Assembly: GCA_025924295.1 (NCBI GenBank)
Contig: JAICEG010000013.1
Coordinates: forward strand, 1 to 25,711
DNA: 25,711 bases
Direction: 5' to 3'
Source: Vicinamibacteria bacterium
GTDB taxonomy: Bacteria; Acidobacteriota; Vicinamibacteria; Vicinamibacterales; UBA2999
This document shows, piece by piece, positions 16,061 through 25,711 of this stretch (positions within the stretch are counted from its first letter, which is position 1; every line of letters starts with the position of its first letter). The position numbers and the translations under genes were made by a program. The notes below the pieces were generated by a model. It had not been told where the DNA came from, did no database searches, and was given only the letters and a program-made list of their open reading frames with translations.

Positions 16061-17332
16061 GTGAAGTTCGCCTTCATCACACCCAGGTACGGGGCCGAGT
16101 TCAGTAATGGCGCTGAGCACGCGTGCCGATTGCTCGCTGAGCAGATCGCCAAACGTCACGACGTCGATGTGCTCACTACCACGGCCCGCGACTCGTCGTC
16201 GTGGAAGCACGAATACTCCGAGGGTTCGGACCGTGTGCGCGGCGCACTCGTTCGGCGGTTCGCCGTCGGTGCGATGCCCGATCGATCGACATTCGCCGAG
16301 CTCTCACGGCGGCTGCGGGAAGGTCCTCGGTATCGACCTGACGAACTGAGTTGGCTTCGCCATGTCGGTCCGTGGAGCAGCGGGCTGTTCGAACACCTCA
16401 AGCGTCAGCATCGATCGTACGACGCGCTGGTGTTCTTTGGATTGTGGCAGCCACTGACGGTTAGCGGCCTGGAGATCGCCCCCGAGCGCAGCGTGTTGTT
16501 CCCGCATCTGCAGCTACGGCCAGAGTTGCGATTCGATCTCTGGGCCGATGTGCTGACAGCCCCCAGAGCGGTCGGCTACTTTGCGAATTCCGAGCGCCGG
16601 CTGGTTCACTCATACGTCGGTGCGATTCCGCAGGCCGAAGAGGTGATCGGCATCGGCGTCGACCCGCCTCCCCAGCAGAGTTATCCGAGACACCAGCAGG
16701 ATCCGGCCGACGTGATTACCCAGGAGGACGACTCCTCGGCAGACGAGGACGCACCGAACTCGGGCTACCTCGAGGGTCGTGGTGTGCCGTTCCGCCGGCG
16801 GCATCGCCTGTACGACAACTTCGCTCTCTATGGCGGCCGCGTCGAGCCGGACAACGGCTGCGAGGAGATGCTCGAGTACTTCGACACATTCGCAACCGAC
16901 CGCGATGAAGACATGCGGCTGGTGCTGATGGGTGTGAAGATGATGACGGTACCCGAGGCGCCGTACCTGCGGCTCGCTGGCGTGCTCCCCGACCGCGAAC
17001 GAATGACCGCATATGAGGCGGCCTCGGTCACGATCGCGCCGGCGTCGGACGATCTCCTGTCGCAATCGCTGCTCGAGAGTCTCGCCGTCGGCACGCCGGT
17101 CCTCGCCAATGCCAGCAACGAGGCGGCTGTCGAGCACTGCCGGCGCGCGAATGCAGGGTTGTACTACTCGAATCGCGAGGAGTTCGTCGGCGCGCTCGCC
17201 GAACTACAGACCCCCGCGCTCCGCGAACGCCTGGGCGAGAACGGACGCCGCTACATCAAGCATCACCATCAGTGGGATGCCGTACTGGGACGGTTCGAAC
17301 GACTGGTCGGTCGGGTTCGACGTCTTTCGTAA
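16061..17332 (+). CDS. GT4-type (GT-B fold) glycosyltransferase
   Basis: The 423-residue protein starts at a GTG, 9 bp after the previous stop (MKFAFITPRYGAEFSNGAEH). An N-terminal Rossmann-like start with a Gly-rich NGAEH loop and a C-terminal half with YGGRVEPDNGCEEMLEYF (257-274), LVLMGVKMM (287-294) and DLLSQSLLESLAVGTPVLAN (331-350) match retaining GT-B glycosyltransferases of family GT4. The Glu339/SLAVGTPV segment is the usual nucleotide-sugar site. A poorly conserved acidic and Pro/Gln-rich insert lies at about 202-250, between the two domains. No membrane segments are seen. The donor and acceptor are not known; a role in surface polysaccharide or lipid glycosylation is family-level inference. 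It ends only 5 bp from the stop of the converging response-regulator gene, with no terminator between. Confidence 0.88.
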   Translation: MKFAFITPRYGAEFSNGAEHACRLLAEQIAKRHDVDVLTTTARDSSSWKHEYSEGSDRVRGALVRRFAVGAMPDRSTFAELSRRLREGPRYRPDELSWLRHVGPWSSGLFEHLKRQHRSYDALVFFGLWQPLTVSGLEIAPERSVLFPHLQLRPELRFDLWADVLTAPRAVGYFANSERRLVHSYVGAIPQAEEVIGIGVDPPPQQSYPRHQQDPADVITQEDDSSADEDAPNSGYLEGRGVPFRRRHRLYDNFALYGGRVEPDNGCEEMLEYFDTFATDRDEDMRLVLMGVKMMTVPEAPYLRLAGVLPDRERMTAYEAASVTIAPASDDLLSQSLLESLAVGTPVLANASNEAAVEHCRRANAGLYYSNREEFVGALAELQTPALRERLGENGRRYIKHHHQWDAVLGRFERLVGRVRRLS

Positions 17333-17337
17333 AGCGG

Positions 17338-18791
<1,454 letters not shown>

Positions 18792-18792
<1 letters not shown>

Positions 18793-21743
18793 TAAAGACC
18801 TTGTCCCGGTCCAGCCACCCGGCCCGATAAGCCCTGGCTGGCGAGCGGTGATCGCTCGGCTGCCACGGCGGGAAACGACAGAATGAACCTCGTACCCTGA
18901 CCCAGTCCGCTCTCACACTCGATGCTGCCTTCGTGCTCGCGGACGATGCCGTAGGTAATCGACAGACCGAGCCCCGTCCCCTGCCCGATAGCCTTCGTCG
19001 TGAAGAACGGATCGTAGATTCGTGCGAGGTACTCGCTGGGAATCCCGGACCCGGTATCGGACACCTCGACGATCGACCGGTTGCCTTCGGTACGCGTGGC
19101 AATGGAGAGCCAGCCCCCCTTGGGCATGGCGTCTCGCGCGTTCAGAAAGAGATTCAGGAACACCTGCTGCAATTTGTGCTCGAGTCCCAGCACAACAACC
19201 GGCGTATCGCTCAACTCGCGCCGCACTCGAATGCGGTGGGTTTCGAACTGATGCTCCAACAGGCCGAGCACGTCCGCAATCACGACATTGACATCGAACG
19301 ACGAGCGATCGCTCGACGTCGGACGCGACAACGTCAGCAGGCCATTGACGATCTTCGCGGCCCTGAACGTTTGCCGCTCGATCTTCTCGAGCAGGCGCGT
19401 CTTCGGGTCCTGCGGATCGGCGCCCTCGAGCAGCATCTGCGTGAAGCTCGAGATCCCGGTAAGCGGCGTGTTGACTTCGTGCGCGACGCCTGCCGCCAGC
19501 AAACCGATCGAGGCCATCTTCTCCGAGAGACGCAGTTGTTCTTCGAGCTGCACGCGCGCGGTCACGTCCTCGACGATGACGATCGTTCCGGCTGTTGCGA
19601 TGCCTTGCCCGTCCTCCGCTCGCAGCGGCACGACCGCGGCGTTGACGACGAGCGTCTCACCGACGCGCTCGCCACGAGCGACGAGCAGCACCCGTGACAA
19701 GGTTGCCCCTTCGGGAGTGTCGCGTCGGGCAGCGCGCACGGCTTCGACAAATGCGGGATCGAAGAGGTCGCCCAACACACACCCGGAGGCCGTCGCCCGA
19801 GATACGCCGTAGAGCCGTTCCAGCGCGCGGTTCCAGCGCACGACTCGATCGTTCAAGTCGACGACCAGCAGCCCGTCGTCGAGCGACTCGAGAATATTCT
19901 CGTTGAAGGCCCGCATGCGATCGACTTCCACTGCCTTCAAGTGCAGCTGGCGATAGAGCCGAGCGTTCTCCAAGGCGGTCGCAATCTGACCGGCCACAGC
20001 CCACAACAGACCGGTGTCCTCGCTGCTGAGAGGTTCGCCGGTGTCCTTTCGTCCGACGGCAAGAATGGCGATCGTGCCGTCGGTGGCGACGCAAGGAACG
20101 AAATAGTACAGACCGGCGTCGCGCCAGAACTCGATCTCCTCGACCGAAAAGCGACCGACGGCGGTTGGATCGTCGAGCGCGACGATATAGCCGTCGCACA
20201 GCCGGCGCCCGATGGCGGACCGCTTGGCCAAGGCCGGCGGATGAGCGTCGCCAAATCCGGATGAACGCATCGATCCGAAGTGCGGCGCGACTTCGTCCGC
20301 CAGCATGAGTGTCATCCGATCGACCAGGAGCGTCTCGACCACGCGCGACACCAGGCGTTCGGAGAGTCGATTGATGTCGAGGTCACTGTTCAAGTCGCGG
20401 GCGAAGCCCACGAGCGCGCGCCGATAGTCGTACCGATCGCGATAAAACGCGCGGTCCAACAGTTTCTGGACGAAGTCCTTGATCGGCGGAGTCAGAAGAA
20501 CAGCGACAAGAATCGCCAGGAGCGCAAGCACCCACGAGTTCGATCCGCTGTCTCTGAGCAGGACGCTCCTGACCGCTTCGAGCACGACCGCGTAGATCAC
20601 GACGACCGCTGCAAACGCCGTGATGTACACGAACGAACGCTTGACGATGACTTCGATGTCGAGCAGTCGGTAGCGGACAATCGCAGAAGCAAACGCGAGC
20701 GGAATCAGACTGAGCGGCACTGCCGAGAGCTCCATGGGCAGCGACGGCTCCACGCCGAGCGCATACGGCAATGCATAGCCAACGGCGAAGATGCCTGCTC
20801 CGATCCCGGTGCCCCAGGCGATCCATCGCAACTGGCGACGCGCGGTCAACGTGCCGACTTGCGAGCGGGCGCGCAGCAGGCCAATCAGTCCGCCAATGAA
20901 GCAGATCGCGAAGTACAGGAATTCGAGCCGATCGAGCAGCGCAATCCAACGAACGAACGACTCGGGATCGCTGGCACTGCGCACGACCGCGACGAGGCGC
21001 GACAGCCCCAGCACCAGCGCAGGCACATAGACCGCCACGAGCGCAACGGCACCGAATCGGCCTCGGCTCCAGCGATGCCGGCGTTCCGGGAACACCTGGG
21101 TGAAGTGCAGAAACATCGGAGGGAGCGCCAGGATCGAAATGACGTCTGCCCAGTAGAACACCCAGTCGAGCCGATCGAGCCGGCCGCTGAACGAGAAGGT
21201 GAAGACCCCGAAGAACGCAACGGCAAGCCAGAAGAAATGCAGGGTCGCGGGATCGCGCGGGCGGCGCAGGCGAACTGCACCTCCCACCAGCAACGTGAAG
21301 ATGCCTACGGCCGCCAGAACGAAATAGAGCGCTCCAGGGCCATTGGGTACCGGGGCCAGGCGAAGGTCGAGCACCTCACGCGTGCCGAGTCGAAGAACCG
21401 TGTAGCGGAGCGTTCTCTGATCGGTACCTGCTTGGTGCAGAACGTCGAGGACGTCGGACGCACTTTGAATCGGCCGGTCATCGATGGCCAGCAACAGATC
21501 GCCGCGCGACAGACCCACGCGATCGGCCGGACTTCCGTTGGCGACTTCTTCGACGATCGCACCATCCGGACTCGACGACCACAGCACGCCGTCTTCGACT
21601 TCCTGCCAGGTCGCGCGGGCGGTGACGTTCGCGATGCCAAGACACAACAATGCCGCCACGACGACAACTGGCAAGGCAGGTCGCGACCACCGGCTCCACG
21701 TCGCCGGGAAGCGAATCGAAATCCAATGACTAGAACGTCCCAT
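18792..21743 (-). CDS. PDZ/multi-TM/GAF/PAS sensor histidine kinase
   Basis: The 983-residue protein is the partner of the sigma-54 regulator. In order: TM segment at about 23-41; a PDZ domain outside the cytoplasm at about 55-130 (VEEVANGSPADRVGLSRGDLL); seven or so membrane helices from about 135 to 420; a GAF domain (about 445-610); a PAS domain (about 620-735, ILESLDDGLLVVDLNDRVVR); HisKA with His755 in AAGVAHEVNTPL; and HATPase_c with N-box NLFLNARDAM, G1 DTGSGIP and G2 GQGTGLGLSI. All catalytic residues are present. I chose ATG 21743; a TTG at 21773 would fall in the terminator T-tract. Expected signal: periplasmic or membrane damage sensed through PDZ, plus a cytosolic ligand via GAF/PAS; this is inference. 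A terminator lies 28 bp before the start. Confidence 0.93.
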
Positions 21744-21770
21744 CCAACTTAATGGAGTCCAAAACAGCGC

Positions 21771-21795
21771 CAAAAAATGGGGAGCATCGCTCCCC
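21771..21795 (-). terminator. Intrinsic terminator between the barrel-protein gene and the kinase gene
   Basis: On the minus strand GGGGAGC, loop GAT, GCTCCCC, followed by ATTTTTTGG. A perfect 7-bp GC-rich stem with six T residues right after it. It should end transcripts coming from the barrel-protein gene, only 28 bp before the kinase ATG. Confidence 0.85.
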
Positions 21796-21808
21796 TGCTC
21801 GGGTTTGC

Positions 21809-21829
21809 AGCTGGGTTGTCTGCCCAGCT
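21809..21829 (-). other. Second stem-loop ahead of the terminator
   Basis: AGCTGGG, a 7-nt loop, CCCAGCT on the minus strand: a perfect 7-bp stem lying between the barrel-protein stop and the intrinsic terminator. It may stabilise the transcript end or assist termination; no T-run follows it. Confidence 0.5.
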
Positions 21830-21841
21830 ACCTCCGTTCAC

Positions 21842-23746
21842 TCAGAACCTGACGGTCACACCTCCCAGAACCCGCTTTGGTGGCCGCACGACCATCAGTT
21901 CGTCGTACACCGAATTCTCGTACAACGCTTCCTTGAAGAGATTGCTCACGGCGACGAGCATCTCCCAATGCGCGCTGGTGAAGTTCATGAACGGCAGTGC
22001 CTGATTGACCTGAACGTCGAAGCGCACTCCCGCGGTCGGCGACGTATCGCCGAACCCGGACGCCGCGTATGCAGAGTTCACCTTGTAAACCACGAAGAGA
22101 CGCGTGTCAGTCGGTGCCAGGACGCTCTCGACAGTCGCCGTCACGTCGTGAATACGCTCCTCGCTCCGTCGCACGGACGGGACGACCATGGCGAGAATGT
22201 CCGCGTCCGACGAGCTTCCGCGCCATGTGGTCTGGGCCTGCGTGTAATCCACCGTCGCCCGGAGTCGTTCGCCTACAGTGCGCGAGAACGTGACTCCCCA
22301 CCCATGCGCGGAGAAGTCGCCCGCCGAACCCACCTGGTAGTGACCGACTTCGGACGGCTTGTCTCCGATGGCCATGCCGAAGATCGTGACGACCTGATCC
22401 TCGACCTGTTCGGTAAATGCGCGGAACCCCACGATCACGTGGTTCGACCACTGGCGGTCGACAGCAATCTCAACTTGATCGTGGCGTTCGGGCATGAAGC
22501 CCGCGTGCGATATCTGAGAAAACGTCCTCTCCGGCGGCAACCACAGACCCATCGACGGCGGGATGAACTCCTCGGCGCCCGGCGCGACCTCGCGATGCAT
22601 CACACTGGCCCGAACCTTGAGCGTGTCGTTGGGGTCGGGTTGCAGCGTCACAGTGGCGCGCGGGCTGATCAGGCCACGATCCTCGAGGTAGTCGTATCTG
22701 GCGTACTTCGCGCCGTAGCCGATCTGGAGCGTGGGAGTGACCCTCCAGTTGTCCATCGCGTACATGGCGCCGACGTTACGACTGCCATCCCGCATCGCGG
22801 CCAGTGCTTCGCCGTTGCCGCCGATATATCGCTGCATCGAGTACGAGACACCGGCTTCGTAAGCGTGTGTCGCCGGCTGGTGGCGCACGTACGACCCGGC
22901 AAGGATCCACGACGCCAGCTCGCCTTGCGTCATCGACCCGCGCATCGTCCAGTCGCCGCTCGTGCCGGGCGCGGCGATCGCGAGATATGCGACACCGCGC
23001 GGAGTAGGCCCGTCGAGAGAGAACAGATCCTGCGGTCGGTCGAAGGATGTCGACGTCAGCAGGTTGAACTGGCCAGTAAGAGACAGATCGGAAAACAGCG
23101 ACGTCGCTATCCGCGCCGAATCGCCAAACGCTCGACCGACCGACGTGAGCGAGTCACCCAGCACCGAATCGTCATCGAGCTCAGCGATAGAAGCTTCGGC
23201 ATCCTTGAGGACGCTGCGCTTCAGGCGACGAAGGCGCCACGCGACCTCATCATGTTCATGCTGTTCCGTGTCGTCGCCGGTGGCGGCAGCCGGTTGGCTC
23301 GCGATCCCCACGCCAGCAGCGAGCACGGAAGGATCGGTGGAATCGCTCGGGCGACGAGTCAACTCGATCGTCGAGGTCGTCCGGCCGGCAGCGCTGACCT
23401 GAACGACGCGACCTCGCGACGGTAAGTAATTCTGCAGATGCGCCCGAATCAAGTACGGTCCGGGGGCCAGGCTGCGGAAGGTGAATTGACCTTCCTCGTT
23501 CGAAACTGCGAACGCCGAGGTTGATCCAAGCGCCGAGACGACGGCGCCGGCCAACGGCTTTCCGGCTTCGTCGGTGACGACTCCTTTCAACTCCGAAGGC
23601 TTGATTGGAGCCGTCGTCTTCGACGCTTTGAGTTCCGAGGTGAGAGCCAGCTGCGGCAGGGCAACGACTTGCGCGCGTGCGGGTGTGGCCGCGACCCCGA
23701 CCCACACGATGACCCCGATACATGACCAGGATCGAATCCGCATCAT
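21842..23746 (-). CDS. Outer-membrane beta-barrel protein with carboxypeptidase-regulatory-like domain
   Basis: The 634-residue protein begins with a signal peptide (MMRIRSWSCIGVIVWVG, cleavage after about residue 26 at ARA). A carboxypeptidase D regulatory-like beta-sandwich follows at about 48-130 (LKGVVTDEAGKPLAGAVVSA, then FTFRSLAPGPYLIRAHLQNY). The rest is rich in alternating polar/hydrophobic strands typical of an outer-membrane barrel, and it ends in VTVRF with a C-terminal Phe, a BAM-recognition feature. A linker at about 165-200 (HEHDEVAWRLRRLKRSVLKD) is charged. A TonB plug domain and TonB box are not evident, so it is unlike a normal TonB-dependent receptor, although a distant member of that group is possible. 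AGAAGGG lies 7 nt before the ATG at 23746; the longer 23800 start is not needed. The ligand is unknown. It follows an exported protein in the same direction. Confidence 0.85.
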   Translation of the reverse strand: MMRIRSWSCIGVIVWVGVAATPARAQVVALPQLALTSELKASKTTAPIKPSELKGVVTDEAGKPLAGAVVSALGSTSAFAVSNEEGQFTFRSLAPGPYLIRAHLQNYLPSRGRVVQVSAAGRTTSTIELTRRPSDSTDPSVLAAGVGIASQPAAATGDDTEQHEHDEVAWRLRRLKRSVLKDAEASIAELDDDSVLGDSLTSVGRAFGDSARIATSLFSDLSLTGQFNLLTSTSFDRPQDLFSLDGPTPRGVAYLAIAAPGTSGDWTMRGSMTQGELASWILAGSYVRHQPATHAYEAGVSYSMQRYIGGNGEALAAMRDGSRNVGAMYAMDNWRVTPTLQIGYGAKYARYDYLEDRGLISPRATVTLQPDPNDTLKVRASVMHREVAPGAEEFIPPSMGLWLPPERTFSQISHAGFMPERHDQVEIAVDRQWSNHVIVGFRAFTEQVEDQVVTIFGMAIGDKPSEVGHYQVGSAGDFSAHGWGVTFSRTVGERLRATVDYTQAQTTWRGSSSDADILAMVVPSVRRSEERIHDVTATVESVLAPTDTRLFVVYKVNSAYAASGFGDTSPTAGVRFDVQVNQALPFMNFTSAHWEMLVAVSNLFKEALYENSVYDELMVVRPPKRVLGGVTVRF

Positions 23747-23786
23747 TGTTGAGCCCTTCTCACGGCCGTCGTCGGCCGGTCGTTTA

Positions 23787-23807
23787 CCGCCGGCTACCAT
23801 CCGGCGG
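23787..23807 (-). other. Hairpin between the exported-protein gene and the barrel-protein gene
   Basis: CCGCCGG, loop of 7, CCGGCGG: a perfect 7-bp GC stem directly after the stop of the upstream gene. A second weaker GGCCG/CGGCC stem follows at about 23764-23777. There is no T-tract, so processing or partial attenuation is more likely than full termination. Confidence 0.45.
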
Positions 23808-23809
23808 CC

Positions 23810-25021
23810 TTACACCGGGAGAACAGTAAAGTTCACGTTCTGCGTCAGCTGATTCCCCGAGGGCTTGTCGGTGACCTTGATCTCGAGCCGATAGTCTCCC
23901 GCCGGAAAACTTGCGAGCGGAATCACGAGACTACCGGGCAACTGATGGCCGGCAGCGATACTGAACTGTGGTGGCAGTGTTTCCGCATTGAGCGGCTGCG
24001 GCGCGGTCTTGTTGAAGTACTTCTCCCCTTCGGCCAGCCGCTGATGGAAGCTGTAGTCGACGACGACATCGGGCTTACCCGACGCCGCTTCCTTCGCGTT
24101 GTAGATCCAGAAGATCACGCTCAGCTCGCCGCTCTTGGCGAACCTGCCGTCGAGCGACGGCACAATCTTCATCGGCCCGAACACGTAGGGATTGGATTCC
24201 TGCTGGTCGGCAGGCAATGCAGCCTGCAACGGCTCGACCGATTGCGCGACGATCACTGAACTGGTCCGCAGGTCGGCGACGTTGTAGTCGGGAATCGTGA
24301 TCTCGTGCCGCAACAGACCGACCGGACCGGCAGGCGCCGCCGGAGCAGCATTGTTGTTGTTGTTCCGATTCCGATCGTTATTGCGCTGATTCCCCGCGGG
24401 TGCAGGCGACTTCTCCTTCACAGCGATGAAGGCCACGTACTGTCCCGGCTTCAACTGCACCGCGCGCGACACCAGACCGCCATCGGGAATCTCAATGAAG
24501 TGGACGCTATCCCACGCGAACGTCGGTCTCGGCGGCGCCGCCGGTTTGCCGTCTTTCGGTGGCGACACCATGGCCGCCATCGCCGTACCGAATCCGGCGG
24601 CCTGCTCGGCGTCCACGATACGGACGTAGAGGGCGGCACCCTTCCCCAGTTGAGCCTTGTCGACAGCAACCGTGAACGGGACATAGGTGTCACCGCTCTG
24701 TCCCTTAACAAAGTGATTCGACTGCCACTTGACAGCGATTTCCCCTTCGCTCTTGTCCGCGGCACCAAAGGCCATTGGCTTGGGCGTGATAGGGGTCGCC
24801 GGCGCCTGCGCTCCTGGAGTCGGAACGGGGACGCCCGTATCGGCCATCAACGCTGTATCGACCAGCGTCACGAGAGCCTGAACATCCTGTTGTTCCTGCG
24901 GAGGACGCTGCTGCTGCTTGCGGTTGTCGTTGTTGTTGTTGCGCTGGGCCAGCACTGGCCAGGCAGCGCTGGATGCAATTCCAAGGGCAACAGTCAGTAT
25001 CAAAGCGCGGCGAACGTGCAT
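23810..25021 (-). CDS. Exported Asn/Gln-rich protein with C-terminal beta-sandwich, function unknown
   Basis: The 403-residue protein starts with a clear signal peptide (MHVRRALILTVALGIASSAAWPVLAQ, cleavage after Ala25). A low-complexity Asn/Gln stretch follows at 27-46. A middle part of about 90-200 has beta strands (VPFTVAVDKA, AALYVRIVD). A second Asn-rich linker lies near 212-226. A C-terminal beta-sandwich ends in GDYRLEIKVTDKPSGNQLTQ and VNFTVLPV. The last part resembles the C-terminal half of VWFA-related acidobacterial exported proteins, but no VWA domain or MIDAS motif is present. The ATG is preceded by GGAGGAAGAGAGG, a strong ribosome binding site, and by a perfect-spacing promoter. 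It probably shares a transcript with the barrel protein 64 bp downstream. I do not assign a function. Confidence 0.82.
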   Translation of the reverse strand: MHVRRALILTVALGIASSAAWPVLAQRNNNNDNRKQQQRPPQEQQDVQALVTLVDTALMADTGVPVPTPGAQAPATPITPKPMAFGAADKSEGEIAVKWQSNHFVKGQSGDTYVPFTVAVDKAQLGKGAALYVRIVDAEQAAGFGTAMAAMVSPPKDGKPAAPPRPTFAWDSVHFIEIPDGGLVSRAVQLKPGQYVAFIAVKEKSPAPAGNQRNNDRNRNNNNNAAPAAPAGPVGLLRHEITIPDYNVADLRTSSVIVAQSVEPLQAALPADQQESNPYVFGPMKIVPSLDGRFAKSGELSVIFWIYNAKEAASGKPDVVVDYSFHQRLAEGEKYFNKTAPQPLNAETLPPQFSIAAGHQLPGSLVIPLASFPAGDYRLEIKVTDKPSGNQLTQNVNFTVLPV

Positions 25022-25052
25022 GAATGCCTCTCTTCCTCCGAGAGCTAGAGCC

Positions 25053-25064
25053 CCCTGTACAGGG
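25053..25064. promoter_or_regulatory. Perfect 12-bp palindrome in the 5' leader of the exported-protein gene
   Basis: CCCTGTACAGGG is a perfect 6+6 palindrome lying about 17-28 nt downstream of the predicted transcription start and 32 nt upstream of the start codon. The location suits a repressor operator, or a short hairpin over the leader. No regulator is assigned. Confidence 0.4.
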
Positions 25065-25087
25065 TATCCAAGAATCCGAATCGCCTG

Positions 25088-25116
25088 ATCATAGGCACGG
25101 AGTCACGGCAAGTCAA
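25088..25116 (-). promoter_or_regulatory. Near-consensus sigma-70 promoter for the exported-protein gene
   Basis: On the minus strand TTGACT (25116-25111), 17 bp, then TATGAT (25093-25088). One mismatch in each hexamer. The start would be near 25081, leaving a 60-nt leader with a strong ribosome binding site and a 12-bp palindrome. It drives transcription away from glgC. Confidence 0.65.
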
Positions 25117-25179
25117 ACCACGATGGCTCTCGAAAACGGCGGGATTCCTTTGGAATGAGCCGGCCCGCCACAACTTGCG

Positions 25180-25225
25180 TGTTAAGATCGCCACCCCCTC
25201 TGTGGCTCCCGGCACACTGAGTGCG
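25180..25225 (+). promoter_or_regulatory. Candidate promoters for glgC: extended -10 and a sigma-54-like site
   Basis: TGTTAAGAT (25180-25188) is an extended -10 element like others in this window, without a clear -35. A little downstream, CGGCAC (25210-25215), 5 bp, GTGCG (25216-25225 overall) resembles the sigma-54 -24/-12 pattern TGGCAC-N5-TTGC, with GG and GC correctly spaced. The sigma-54 reading is weak; only one of the two may be real. Confidence 0.35.
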
Positions 25226-25257
25226 CGCCCATCCGGAGAGGGGGCGGGCACTACGTC

Positions 25258-25711
25258 ATGGAACTGGACGATATTCTGGTCATCCTGCTTGCCGGTGGTG
25301 CCGGGGAGCGTCTGTATCCGCTGACCAAGGATCGGGCCAAGCCCGCGGTCTACTTCGGCGGACCGTACCGCATCATCGACTTCACGCTCAGCAACTGCAT
25401 CAATTCCGGCCTCCGGCGCGTTTTCATTGCGACACAGTACAAGTCCCTCTCGCTGAGCCGTCATGTCCGGATGGGGTGGAGCGTCGTCTCCGAAGAGCTC
25501 GGCGAGTTCATCGAGATCCTGCCGCCTCAAAAGCGGGTGGGAGAGCACTGGTATCTCGGCACCGCCGACGCGGTCTATCAGAACTTGTACTCGGTCGAAC
25601 GCGAAGCTCCTCGGCACGTGATCGTCCTCTCGGGAGATCACGTCTACAAGATGGACTACGCGAAGATGTTGCGGTTCCACATCGAAAAGGATGCAGCCGC
25701 AACACTGGCCA
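25258..25711 (+). CDS. glgC: Glucose-1-phosphate adenylyltransferase, N-terminal part
   Basis: GlgC makes ADP-glucose from ATP and glucose-1-phosphate, the committed step of bacterial glycogen synthesis. From the ATG at 25258 the frame stays open to the window edge, 151 residues of an expected 400-430. It has the pyrophosphorylase nucleotide loop AGGAGERLYPLTKDRAKPAV near 12-31 with GGPYRIIDFTLSNCINSG after it, ATQYKSLSLSRHV near 58-70, and GTADAVYQNLYS near 101-112, and GDHVYKMDY near 125-133. These are GlgC-type signatures, distinct from GalU or RfbA. GGAGAGGGGG lies about 15-25 nt before the ATG. The gene is divergent from the exported-protein gene with a 236-bp gap. It is cut off at the 3' end by the window boundary. 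Confidence 0.93.
   Translation, partial: MELDDILVILLAGGAGERLYPLTKDRAKPAVYFGGPYRIIDFTLSNCINSGLRRVFIATQYKSLSLSRHVRMGWSVVSEELGEFIEILPPQKRVGEHWYLGTADAVYQNLYSVEREAPRHVIVLSGDHVYKMDYAKMLRFHIEKDAAATLA

Noticed and set aside
21743..21773. TTG start for the kinase at 21773
   Set aside because: It would fall in the T-tract of the intrinsic terminator; the ATG at 21743 precedes the first membrane segment properly.
20280..23425. Two long plus-strand open frames (490 and 557 codons) opposite the kinase and barrel-protein genes
   Set aside because: Their products are Arg/His/Asp-rich with no recognisable domain, and they lie exactly antisense to genes with clear domains. GC-rich codon use creates such shadows.

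Overview
The window is a GC-rich, densely coding bacterial chromosome segment. I see no tRNA, rRNA, CRISPR array, transposase or phage gene. The gene content suggests an Acidobacteriota-like bacterium, possibly of the Vicinamibacteria type: a Gram-negative envelope with an outer-membrane barrel carrying a carboxypeptidase-regulatory-like domain, a PurS/small-PurL/PurQ type of FGAM synthase, a large PDZ-containing sensor kinase with a sigma-54 activator, and many extended -10 promoters. This placement is inference from style and content; no marker gene settles it.

Layout. (1) Positions 1-9466, minus strand: a purine-biosynthesis cluster that reads from the right as M16 peptidase, purB, purS, purQ, purL, a 149-bp gap with an inverted repeat, purF, an exported HEAT-repeat protein and purM. 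PurM runs off the left edge. Most junctions overlap by 1-4 bases or are very short, so this is probably one or two transcripts. (2) 9467-9656: a divergent promoter region. (3) 9657-10736, plus strand: rlmN (23S rRNA methylation), convergent with mtaB (tRNA methylthiolation), which sits behind purD on the minus strand (10812-13384). (4) 13385-13624: a divergent region with a near-consensus promoter for rpsU. RpsU is followed by a double zinc-ribbon protein, an intrinsic terminator, a STAS anti-sigma-factor antagonist, a highly charged protein of unknown function and a GT4-type glycosyltransferase (to 17332), all plus strand. (5) 17338-21743, minus strand: a two-component pair, a PDZ/7TM/GAF/PAS histidine kinase followed by a sigma-54-dependent response regulator. 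(6) 21842-25021, minus strand: an outer-membrane beta-barrel protein and an exported Asn/Gln-rich protein. (7) 25258 to the right edge, plus strand: the start of glgC (glycogen synthesis).

How the genes work together. PurF, PurD, PurS/PurQ/PurL, PurM and PurB cover most of the route from PRPP towards IMP and AMP. RlmN, MtaB, RpsU and the zinc-ribbon protein belong to translation. The right half is about envelope and signalling.

The least ordinary feature is a set of inverted repeats placed exactly at gene junctions. Two perfect ones (21-bp arms at purQ/purL, 19-bp arms with a 12-nt loop at purD/mtaB) supply the stop codon of one gene and the start codon and first residues of the next. A 15-bp one fills the rlmN/mtaB gap, a half-copy-like sequence overlaps the start of the M16 gene, and an imperfect one lies ahead of purF. 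They resemble REP/RAYT-type palindromes that have been absorbed into coding sequence, and they may also act as translational-coupling hairpins.
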